From NCBI GenBank assembly GCA_018883185.1, contig VEQP01000003.1:61457-125456 (forward strand): 64,000 nucleotides of DNA. The letters are read 5' to 3'. The notes under the pieces were generated by a model that saw only the letters and a list, made by a program, of their open reading frames with translations, was not told the DNA's origin and searched no databases. Of this stretch, positions 54,098-60,422 are shown one piece after another. The translations under genes were made by a program, and so were the position numbers. Numbering within the stretch: position 1 is the stretch's first letter; the number at the start of each line of letters is the position of its first letter. Origin of the DNA: Nevskiaceae bacterium (GTDB lineage Bacteria; Pseudomonadota; Gammaproteobacteria; Steroidobacterales; Steroidobacteraceae).

Positions 54098-54294
54098 GCG
54101 AAAGTTGTGCCACGTGATGGGAAACCCCGCGTGGGATGGTGTCAAAGTCGGCGAACCCTAATGTCGTGTTGAGCGACGATGGCAACGCCGAGCCAAGCCC
54201 GAGAGGGAAGGTGTAGAGACTAGACGGCACCCACCTACAGCGCGAGCCACGGTGAAGGCATAGTCCAGCGAGTACCGAAAGGTACACAAAGCAG
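54097..54294 (+). ncRNA. self-splicing group I intron (Azoarcus-like, IC3 type)
   Basis: The 198-nt intron begins after exon CAU and ends in G (GCAG), as group I introns require. The internal guide GTG (54107-54109) pairs with exon CAT (54094-54096), giving the U-G wobble at the 5' splice site. P2 is CCACG/CGTGG (54110-54114 with 54130-54134) closed by a GGGAAACC tetraloop, and P9 is GTACC-GAAA-GGTAC (54272-54285). Core pieces GATGGTGTCAAA, ACGCCGAGCCAAGC, GTGTAGAGACTAGACGGCAC and GGCATAGTCCAG match the Azoarcus tRNA-Ile intron as I remember it. No endonuclease gene is inside. No protein is needed in the Azoarcus case. Confidence 0.93.
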
Positions 54295-54373
54295 AATCCC
54301 TTGGTCCTTGGTTCGAATCCAAGCAGGCCCATTACCTCCCGCCGACCTCAAAGAAAAAATCCGAAATTGACAG

Positions 54374-55765
54374 ATGGCGTTGTCCGCTCCAGAGGGCGGC
54401 TATAACGTCATCTGTATGCCCACTGCAGTCGACACTACTCATGTACTGATGGATCGCACGCTGATCGTGTATCGGCGTGAGCGCAGTGCTGTGTGGCAGT
54501 GTCGCTATCAAGTCAATCGTAAGTGGCAGCGTGAGTCGACGGGTGAGCACGAACTGCTCAAGGCGATCGAGAAGGCTAAGAAGATCTACATCACCGCGGA
54601 GATCCGCCATAGCCAGGGACTGCCTGTACTCACACGGCGCGTGAAGCATGTGGCGGCACTTGCCATCAAACGAATGGAAGATGAGCTCGCAATCGGTCAG
54701 GGTAAGGTCTCGTATAGCGCCTACATCCGCATCATTAACGATTTCATCTTGCCTTCAATCGGCAGGCGTGAGATCGGCAGTATTACCCCCGCCGTCATCG
54801 ATGAACTCGACAAAGAGCGAGTTCAGATCATGGGTAAGGTGCCGACCAAGAGCACCATGCTGAAACACAACGCCGCGCTTAATCGCATTTTCGATGAAGC
54901 GGTGATTCAGGGGTTCCTCAAACAGGATGATCGCCCCGTACTGATCTCAAAGGGTAAGCAGAGCGATATCCGTCCCAGCTTCGACGTCGAGGAGATCAGC
55001 GCTGTCATCGGGAACTTCGATGCGTGGATCGATCGTGCTCGCAATGATGAGAGCCGTGAGCGTCGCTTGGTCTTGAAGGACTATGTTCATTTCATATTGG
55101 ACACAGGGGTGCGCCCAGGAAAAGAGCCGCTCGGTGTCCGTTGGCGTCAGATCAAGTACAGCAGTGGCAGTAACGAGGTCGGCGCGATCGATAAGTCAGC
55201 GACAGCTGCGACAAACTCCGAGTCAGTCCGCACCATGCAGATGCGTGTCACAGGTAAGACGGGTTCACGAACGATCGTTGCGATGGAGAGATCGGTCGCT
55301 GCCTTTGCTCGACTTGCGGAGCGTAACTATGGCGTGACGGGTACAAGCGATGAGCCCTTTACCACTCTGATCACACCGAACAATGACGACTTCGTGTTCC
55401 GTTGCCGCGTGAAGGCGGCGGATGGGACCTTCCAGCTCGTGAAGCCGACTAGCCTGGAGAATATGTTCTCGGCCTATCTTAAGGAACATAACCTTCTGAT
55501 CGATCCCAAGACGGGCAAGAACAGAGTGCTATATAGCCTGCGCCATGCCTACGCGACGTACGCGCTGCTCTATGACCGTGTACCGATTCATACGTTGGCG
55601 CGGCAGATGGGTACGAGCGTTCTCATGATCGAGAAGCACTACAGCCATCTCGATGTGGTCACAGCAATCACCCAGCTGGGTGGACGTCAGACTAAGAAGG
55701 TGATCGACGCGAACTCGACGGTTAGCGACAAATACAAGTCAGTCAGAACTAAGCAAGTCGCTTAA
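54374..55765 (+). CDS. tyrosine recombinase/integrase of the tRNA-linked element
   Basis: The 463-residue protein starts 42 bases after the tRNA. The core-binding domain is about residues 85-190 and the catalytic domain about 210-440. Catalytic positions visible are Arg in DTGVRPGKE, Arg/His in YSLRHAYAT (the first His of HxLRH is replaced by Tyr), and the nucleophile Tyr in LMIEKHYSHLD. Its place beside a tRNA and its direction away from it are typical of integrative elements. An ATG at 54416 is an alternative start. The 3' end overlaps the convergent Cys-repeat gene by four bases. Confidence 0.9.
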   Translation: MALSAPEGGYNVICMPTAVDTTHVLMDRTLIVYRRERSAVWQCRYQVNRKWQRESTGEHELLKAIEKAKKIYITAEIRHSQGLPVLTRRVKHVAALAIKRMEDELAIGQGKVSYSAYIRIINDFILPSIGRREIGSITPAVIDELDKERVQIMGKVPTKSTMLKHNAALNRIFDEAVIQGFLKQDDRPVLISKGKQSDIRPSFDVEEISAVIGNFDAWIDRARNDESRERRLVLKDYVHFILDTGVRPGKEPLGVRWRQIKYSSGSNEVGAIDKSATAATNSESVRTMQMRVTGKTGSRTIVAMERSVAAFARLAERNYGVTGTSDEPFTTLITPNNDDFVFRCRVKAADGTFQLVKPTSLENMFSAYLKEHNLLIDPKTGKNRVLYSLRHAYATYALLYDRVPIHTLARQMGTSVLMIEKHYSHLDVVTAITQLGGRQTKKVIDANSTVSDKYKSVRTKQVA

Positions 55766-56079
55766 CGATCCGAGACGCAGTAGTCGCCCTGCGATCCATA
55801 GCCCGAGGGGCAACTGCCCGAACTCTTCACGAAGGCGAATCGAGCATAAGACTCTGCCACGCAGTACGCCCCCTGACTCGAGTAATTCGAAGGGCACGAT
55901 CCGGACGGTCCTTTCAGTATGGCGAACTTTGCACCATTGCTCGGGGTGCAGTGCTTCGAGTCACTCGTGTACCCGAACGGACAGCTACCTTTCTGGGGTA
56001 GTGGGATAGGGGTGAGTGGGGAGGCTGCATAAGCGACACCTATCACGATCAGCGCCGAAATCGCAGGTACTGTTTTCAT
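55762..56079 (-). CDS. small secreted protein with three Cys repeats
   Basis: The 105-residue protein has a signal peptide (MKTVPAISALIVIGVAYA, cleaved before SPL) and three imperfect repeats of about 25 residues with the pattern GSCPxGYxSxxxxC (GSCPFGYTSDSKHC, GSCPSNYSSQGAYC, GSCPSGYGSQGDYC). The six cysteines probably form three disulfides, one per repeat. I do not recognise a function. Similar GSCPxGY repeats occur in exported proteins of unknown role. It lies within the element. Confidence 0.75.
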   Translation of the reverse strand: MKTVPAISALIVIGVAYAASPLTPIPLPQKGSCPFGYTSDSKHCTPSNGAKFAILKGPSGSCPSNYSSQGAYCVAESYARFAFVKSSGSCPSGYGSQGDYCVSDR

Positions 56080-56226
56080 TTCTCACTCTCTATTACGCAA
56101 TGTCTCGCGTGATATTGCGCTGGCCGCTGTATCCCTGCAAACAACTTGTCCGGTGGGATCTTGGTTGTCCTTCCCCATTCTCGGCTATAGCTTACAGAGC
56201 GTCTTCCATCAGTTGAGGGCGCTGAC

Positions 56227-56595
56227 ATGGGTCGTATCGCAAGAAAGCATTGTGAGCACACACCCCAAGAATTGATCGAGTTAGCGAGAACCGTCGAGAT
56301 GCTGGTCACCAAGCTTGGAGATATCGACGAAGCAACGATCGAAAGCGATGGTAGCGTGACGTTACGACGAGAGATCTACTACAGAAAACCCAACGGGGCG
56401 GAGTGGTTCCGGCTACTGATCAGGGATCGACTGAATAAGCTCATGGTTCCCTGCGTCATACTGACATCGGGTGAGTGCTGGAGACCCTTTAAAGAAGCCG
56501 CCAAGCTTCAGCATCGCAGTCACTGGTATGTGCAAATCATCATCGATCCGACCTATACCATCGATCGTATGATGACTACTGAGGCCGTGGAGTAG
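56227..56595 (+). CDS. hypothetical protein of the element
   Basis: The 122-residue soluble protein is charged, with N-terminal helices (HTPQELIELARTVEMLVTKL) and C-terminal strands (SHWYVQIIIDPTYTIDR). No signal peptide or membrane segment is seen, and I recognise no family. The start ATG at 56227 follows GAGGGCGCTGAC. It is divergent from the Cys-repeat gene with about 147 bases between them and overlaps the convergent 56576-56935 gene by 20 bases. Confidence 0.55.
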   Translation: MGRIARKHCEHTPQELIELARTVEMLVTKLGDIDEATIESDGSVTLRREIYYRKPNGAEWFRLLIRDRLNKLMVPCVILTSGECWRPFKEAAKLQHRSHWYVQIIIDPTYTIDRMMTTEAVE

Positions 56596-56935
56596 GGCGG
56601 GCTTTCTGCATGGCAGTCTGTGCTTGCTTGAGCTGTCGCTGCGCACGGGCGGTCTTGAGTTGCTGATTGAGTTGTTTCTTCTGTGCGTCCAAAGCACGAA
56701 TACGCTCTCGGTCGGGATCGGATGGCTTTTGTGACCCCGTCGACTCGTTGGTCTGATCAGACTCTTCGTTCACAACGACCGAGACGACATTTCTAGAGCC
56801 ATACAAGGCAAACGCGAGATCTCGAGCAAAGGCGGGGTTCTCGGCAAAGACCAGAGTCGATCCCGACATCCCGGTCTTCAGTCGCACGAAAACGCGATAA
56901 CAGGTAAAGGGCGGAAGTATTTCACTGCATTTCAT
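56576..56935 (-). CDS. hypothetical coiled-coil protein of the element
   Basis: The 119-residue protein has an N-terminal alpha/beta half (FTCYRVFVRLKTGMSGST) and a Gln/Lys/Arg-rich C-terminal coiled coil (RERIRALDAQKKQLNQQLK). There is no signal peptide and I recognise no family. It overlaps the end of the gene at 56227. Its upstream region includes the palindrome at 57022-57037. Confidence 0.55.
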   Translation of the reverse strand: MKCSEILPPFTCYRVFVRLKTGMSGSTLVFAENPAFARDLAFALYGSRNVVSVVVNEESDQTNESTGSQKPSDPDRERIRALDAQKKQLNQQLKTARAQRQLKQAQTAMQKARPTPRPQ

Positions 56936-57021
56936 ACATGTATTTAGCCCATGTAAGAAAAAGCTCTTTGGTATGGCAACGAGTGGATCGAGATAGAAGG
57001 AATCGAGTCATCCAAGAGGTA

Positions 57022-57037
57022 TGTCGTTTAAACGACA
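57022..57037. promoter_or_regulatory. perfect 16-bp palindrome
   Basis: TGTCGTTT/AAACGACA is a perfect 16-base palindrome with no spacer. It lies about 87 bases upstream of the start of the leftward 56576-56935 gene and could be an operator for a dimeric regulator of the element. Confidence 0.5.
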
Positions 57038-57090
57038 ATAAGACCTCTCTTTGGTTTGGGGTAGGGATGTCATTTCATCCACAACCAAAG

Positions 57091-57171
57091 AGCGAGTGAC
57101 GAGCACTCGCTAGCCGCTTCGTGGCTCGCTGCCGTTCGCTGATCGCTCACTAGCGAGCCATCTCGCGGCAG
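57091..57171. repeat. cluster of nested inverted repeats
   Basis: Several inverted repeats follow each other: AGCGAGTG/CACTCGCT (57091-57111, 5-base loop), AGCC/GGCT (57112-57126), CGCT/AGCG (57144-57155), and CTGCCG/CGGCAG (57129-57171) enclosing the last. Such a cluster can be a terminator-like block for the tiny leftward genes, a REP-like sequence, or a protein-binding or transfer site. No T-run follows on either strand. Confidence 0.5.
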
Positions 57172-57173
57172 AC

Positions 57174-57359
57174 TTAAATCATTTCAGTAGGCCAGGGATG
57201 GATGAGAGGAACAAGATATTTAGATATCTGGTCTTTGGGTTTCTCTCGCACTTTCGCAAGATCTCGAGCCACACTGGGCCTATCTCTCTTGGCCCAGTGT
57301 CGCAAAGGCTCTTTCGCTGAGTCCTTCACCACATCATCTCGATACGTAACCCTAATCAC
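57174..57359 (-). CDS. tiny basic protein
   Basis: This 61-residue ORF starts at a GTG (57359) and is rich in Lys/Arg/Asp (VARDLAKVREKPKDQISKYL). It begins inside the end of the 50-residue gene just upstream (GTGATTAG), a typical coupled arrangement, which supports translation. No family is recognised. Confidence 0.4.
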   Translation of the reverse strand: MIRVTYRDDVVKDSAKEPLRHWAKRDRPSVARDLAKVREKPKDQISKYLVPLIHPWPTEMI

Positions 57360-57504
57360 TTAGGGAAGGGGCGGCTGTGCGGTCTCCCTTTACACGCTGC
57401 TGATACAACGCGATCTGGATCGTAGCGGAGATGACCGCATCGATTAGATCTGCAGGTCGCCGTAGTCGCGTAGCCTGCTCGTGACATGACGTAATCTCAC
57501 GCAT
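57352..57504 (-). CDS. tiny protein with strong ribosome-binding site
   Basis: A 50-residue ORF starting MREITSCHEQATRLRRPADL. It is preceded by AGGAGACGTAAAGAC, a good Shine-Dalgarno with about 10 bases to the ATG, which also contains the stop (TAG) of the next tiny ORF upstream. The C-terminal part has a hydrophobic helix (LIDAVISATIQIALYQQ). No family is recognised. Coupled tiny genes suggest a real operon. Confidence 0.45.
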   Translation of the reverse strand: MREITSCHEQATRLRRPADLIDAVISATIQIALYQQRVKGDRTAAPSLSD

Positions 57505-57517
57505 GTCTTTACGTCTC

Positions 57518-57658
57518 CTAACATCCAATCAGCTCGACGACGACTCCGAGCGGCGTCCCCCGCGGGGGATAGTGACGATGTTTCCGCCATCGAACGGTCT
57601 TTCCTTCCTTGAGCATACGTTGTGCCAGGTTCAGGATGCCCAAACAGTCGAGGGGCAT
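57518..57658 (-). CDS. tiny basic protein
   Basis: A 46-residue ORF starting MPLDCLGILNLAQRMLKEGK, with a His/Arg-rich middle (VRWRKHRHYPPRG). Its TAG stop lies inside the Shine-Dalgarno of the next ORF at 57504. No family is recognised. It is supported only by arrangement. Confidence 0.35.
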   Translation of the reverse strand: MPLDCLGILNLAQRMLKEGKTVRWRKHRHYPPRGTPLGVVVELIGC

Positions 57659-57831
57659 AGCTCTTTACCGATGGTGTGAATGACTGTCGGGACGCTCATA
57701 ACATCTCGCAGACAGATGTATTTAGTCCTCATAAAAATCAATAAAAAGGTTTTCTAGACCAAAGACGGCTTTCCATTGACCCAATTCGTGCTCGGCGATA
57801 GGGTGAGGAGGACATTTCGGATACCCAAAAC

Positions 57832-58827
57832 ATGAATACATTTGAACGGTTGAAGCAATTCATCTCGACTGAGATGACTATGAGTCACATCTATCAACCC
57901 GTAATGTTGATGCGATTGTTACGGGATGGTGGATACGGAACAGCGCGCGATATCGCAGCGGACATCCTTAGTCGTGATCAGAGTCAACTCGAGTACTACG
58001 AAGAGATCGTCAAGAAGATGCCCGGGAAGGTGCTGACGCAGAACCGCGGCATGACAGAGAAGTCGGGCAACGGGTATCGATTGAAAGGGTTTGCCGATCT
58101 TACAGACGAGCAGAGGGTGGTGCTGCTGGGTCTCTGTGAGCAACGTATTCATCTATATGAGGAAAAGCGGCAAGGCGACCAGTGGAGCCATCGACGCCGA
58201 AATCGAAGGCCCGTACCCGGATCTGTTCGGTATGAGGTCCTAAAGCGTGCACAAGATCGTTGTGAGTTATGTGGGATCTCAGCAAGAGAACGAGCGCTCG
58301 AGGTCGACCACATCGTTCCGAAAAACGTCGGCGGGAAAGACGAAATTGCCAACTATCAGGCGCTTTGCTTTACCTGCAACGCACAAAAGCGCGATACCGA
58401 CAGCACAGACTTTCGTGACCTTGGGGCGATGTACGCCAATAGGGAAGACGGTTGTCTGTTTTGTGACATTCCCGAGAAGGAGCCCATACGCGTGCTTTCG
58501 GAGAATTCAGTCGCATACCTTGTAAGAGATGCGTTTCCCGTCACGCCCCTTCATTCGCTCGTCATTCCAAAGCGTCACGTCCGTGACTTCTTCGGCTTGA
58601 CGCAAGCAGAGTTGAACTCCATCAATGCGCTGATCCTCGATGCGAGAGAGAAGCTGCTCGCGATCGACAAATCAATCGCTGGGTTCAATATTGGCGCTAA
58701 CTGTGACGAAGCAGCTGGCCAGACCGTCTTCCACTGTCACATTCACCTTATTCCCCGACGTCGGGGCGATGTCGAAGCCCCTCGCGGAGGCGTGCGACAC
58801 GTCATCCCGGGCAAGGGTACGTATTAG
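57832..58827 (+). CDS. HNH endonuclease-HIT hydrolase fusion
   Basis: The 331-residue protein has three parts. Residues 1-115 are helical and winged-helix-like (MRLLRDGGYGTARDIAADIL). Residues about 130-190 form an HNH nuclease: Cys144xxCys147, Asp159-His160, Asn174 region and Cys179xxCys182, the zinc-knuckle HNH form. Residues about 208-331 form a HIT domain with FCDI, KRHVRDF and the catalytic triad His301-x-His303-x-His305 in FHCHIHLIP. HIT enzymes hydrolyse nucleotide adducts, and HNH enzymes cut DNA. Joined in one element-borne protein, they suggest a defence or DNA-processing role (inference). AGGAGG lies 20 bases before the ATG, unusually far. Confidence 0.85.
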   Translation: MNTFERLKQFISTEMTMSHIYQPVMLMRLLRDGGYGTARDIAADILSRDQSQLEYYEEIVKKMPGKVLTQNRGMTEKSGNGYRLKGFADLTDEQRVVLLGLCEQRIHLYEEKRQGDQWSHRRRNRRPVPGSVRYEVLKRAQDRCELCGISARERALEVDHIVPKNVGGKDEIANYQALCFTCNAQKRDTDSTDFRDLGAMYANREDGCLFCDIPEKEPIRVLSENSVAYLVRDAFPVTPLHSLVIPKRHVRDFFGLTQAELNSINALILDAREKLLAIDKSIAGFNIGANCDEAAGQTVFHCHIHLIPRRRGDVEAPRGGVRHVIPGKGTY

Positions 58828-59154
58828 CGCGAGCTGACCCGCGCAATGGCCTTGCCCGATCAAATCGGGTCACTAGGTCATTCTCATCAAGAGACTCGCC
58901 GTATAGGACCGTCTAGGACTGGATCTGAGCGGATCTTTATCAAGTTCGCTATCTCGTATCAGTCAGCGACTGATCCGCTCAGGCCTCGTGCTATGGGAAA
59001 AAAATGTAAGGAAACATCGAAAAACTTTGATTATTTCGTAAGCCATTGAGGCCTATAGAAAAAGCGTTTTGGCGAAATTCCGGTTGTCCGACCGAATCAA
59101 TAGGGCGCATAGTTTTCTCGACTAAATATTAGATTTAGAGGAGAAGAAATATCT
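58828..59154. other. noncoding gap before the short recombinase
   Basis: This 327-base gap has no supported gene. It holds CCCGAT/ATCGGG (58855-58869) after the HNH-HIT stop, the 11-base inverted repeat at 58925-58982, AT-rich sequence with stretches like ACTAAATATTAG, and a strong AGAGGAGAAG ribosome-binding site for the next gene. Confidence 0.6.
58925..58982. repeat. 11-bp inverted repeat near the recombinase
   Basis: CTGAGCGGATC (58925-58935) and GATCCGCTCAG (58972-58982) are perfect inverted copies 36 bases apart. An inner repeat ATCAGT/ACTGAT (58958-58974) overlaps the right arm. This is the layout of a recombinase attachment or invertible-segment site and lies about 170 bases upstream of a tyrosine recombinase gene. 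Confidence 0.5.
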
Positions 59155-59754
59155 ATGTCACAAGCCCGAGTTCTGTCGGATCGAGAAGTTCGTAAAGTGT
59201 TGTTGTTCATCGCGGGGCGTAAGCATGCCTCCCGCAATCGCGCCCTGGTATTGCTCTCGCACTACACCGGAATGCGGGTCGGAGAGTTGGTCTCAATACG
59301 ATTGGGGGACGTATTGACCCCGGAAGCCGAGATCAAGGATGAGATTCGTCTGAAGCCCAGTCAGACGAAGGGAGATCGGGGTAGAGTCGTATTGCTACCC
59401 AAGAAAGCACAAGATGAGATCCGTCAGTACCTGCTCAATCGCTTCCATACGAAGGATCTGAAGCCCGTATTACTGACTGACCTCAATCGCGCGCTCTTTA
59501 CGACCCAAAAGCATCCCGATCGTGGGTTTACACCCAATACCGGCGCCCAGGTCTTTCATTACATCTACCGGGGCGCCGGCATTTCGGGGGCGAGTTCACA
59601 CAGCGGCAGGCGAGGGTTCATTACGAACTTGGCTGCAAAAGGTGTGGCGGCTCGTGTACTGATGCAGCTCTCGGGGCATCGCAGTCTTCAGGTGCTACAG
59701 CGTTACATCGATACCGATCCACAGACCGTTCGAAAAGCGGTCGAGCTCATTTGA
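59155..59754 (+). CDS. catalytic-domain-only tyrosine recombinase
   Basis: The 199-residue protein has an ideal AGAGGAG site before its ATG. It covers only the catalytic domain of the phage-integrase family. The catalytic residues are visible: Arg in TGMRVGEL, Lys region QTKGDRGRV, His/Arg in SSHSGRRGFITN, His in LSGHRSL and nucleophile Tyr in LQRYID. It lacks the N-terminal core-binding domain of typical integrases and has the size of FimB/FimE-type recombinases. It could act in inversion, dimer resolution or excision. Its stop is five bases from the convergent 59760-60422 gene. Confidence 0.85.
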   Translation: MSQARVLSDREVRKVLLFIAGRKHASRNRALVLLSHYTGMRVGELVSIRLGDVLTPEAEIKDEIRLKPSQTKGDRGRVVLLPKKAQDEIRQYLLNRFHTKDLKPVLLTDLNRALFTTQKHPDRGFTPNTGAQVFHYIYRGAGISGASSHSGRRGFITNLAAKGVAARVLMQLSGHRSLQVLQRYIDTDPQTVRKAVELI

Positions 59755-59759
59755 GTTTA

Positions 59760-60422
59760 TTAGAAACGCCACTTATCGAGGTCTACCTCCGGGACCTGGG
59801 AATGATCGATGACAAATCGCTGCCAAAATTGATTCGCTAAGTCCTCGACAGGGCTCTCGAGAAACTTTGAGATATCGTTGAGTACGTTTCGGAAGTAAAT
59901 CGCTTCCTCTCGCATATCGAGTAAGGATCGTCGATCACCGAAGCCGCGAGCGCGAACTAGTCGATCGAACGGCTGAGCGATCGCAAGCGCAGTTAACGCG
60001 CTGTCCCGGGTAGCCCGGATGACATGCATACACTCGAAGTGCTGATCGAGACCGTACACAAGAGCGGCAATCATCATCGACTCGGTCACGTTCTCGGGTG
60101 TTTGATCGAAACACTCGACTGCAAATGAGTTGAGGTCTGCGATCTCAATGGTGAGACCCGATTGAAGATGCGCCGGGATATCCTCGAAGGATTCTTGAAA
60201 TCCGTAATAGGTGGTTTCTTGACGCAGTGCCCATTCGGGGTAGCTTGTCTGCGGGACGTACAGTGTCGACACTCGTGAGAGATCGATGGTGTCGACTTCA
60301 GCTAACTCGGGGTACAGGCTATCTTGGGCGCAGGCAAGGGCTGCTGCATCGTTACTGAAGGGGCCAAAGACTGCGGTGTCGTTGGGATATACGCGGCGGC
60401 GCGCCATGAAAAGATTTGTCAT
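59760..60422 (-). CDS. hypothetical partner of the AAA ATPase
   Basis: The 220-residue soluble protein has mixed alpha/beta content (YVPQTSYPEWALRQETTYYG; DISKFLESPVEDLANQFWQRF). No family is recognised. It starts four bases inside the end of the tandem AAA gene (ATGA), so the two are translated together and likely work together. Confidence 0.6.
   Translation of the reverse strand: MTNLFMARRRVYPNDTAVFGPFSNDAAALACAQDSLYPELAEVDTIDLSRVSTLYVPQTSYPEWALRQETTYYGFQESFEDIPAHLQSGLTIEIADLNSFAVECFDQTPENVTESMMIAALVYGLDQHFECMHVIRATRDSALTALAIAQPFDRLVRARGFGDRRSLLDMREEAIYFRNVLNDISKFLESPVEDLANQFWQRFVIDHSQVPEVDLDKWRF

Larger units (their letters stand above)
54061..54331 (+). tRNA. ileX: tRNA-Ile(CAU) split by a group I intron
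   Basis: Exon 1 is 54061-54096 and exon 2 is 54295-54331. Joined, they give a 73-nt tRNA with acceptor GGGCCTG/CAGGCCC, anticodon stem-loop GGGGA-CTCATAA-TCCCT, T-arm TTGG-TTCGAAT-CCAA and discriminator A. CCA is not encoded. The body matches E. coli ileX (GGTTAGAGC-type D-loop and TTGGTC variable region) rather than elongator Met tRNA, so the CAU anticodon should be lysidine-modified by TilS to read AUA. The intron sits between U36 and A37. This appears to be the functional copy, since the one at 53835 is broken. Loss of splicing would then be lethal unless another copy exists. Confidence 0.92.

Noticed and set aside
54093..54332. 79-codon minus frame over the intron, possible homing endonuclease
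   Set aside because: It is only an open frame over structured RNA; no LAGLIDADG, GIY-YIG or HNH motif.
57631..57732. 33-codon minus ORF upstream of the tiny-gene train
   Set aside because: No ribosome-binding site is seen, so only the three coupled ORFs downstream are kept.
58846..59049. 67-codon plus frame after the HNH-HIT gene
   Set aside because: No ribosome-binding site and it crosses the inverted repeats; composition is not coding-like.
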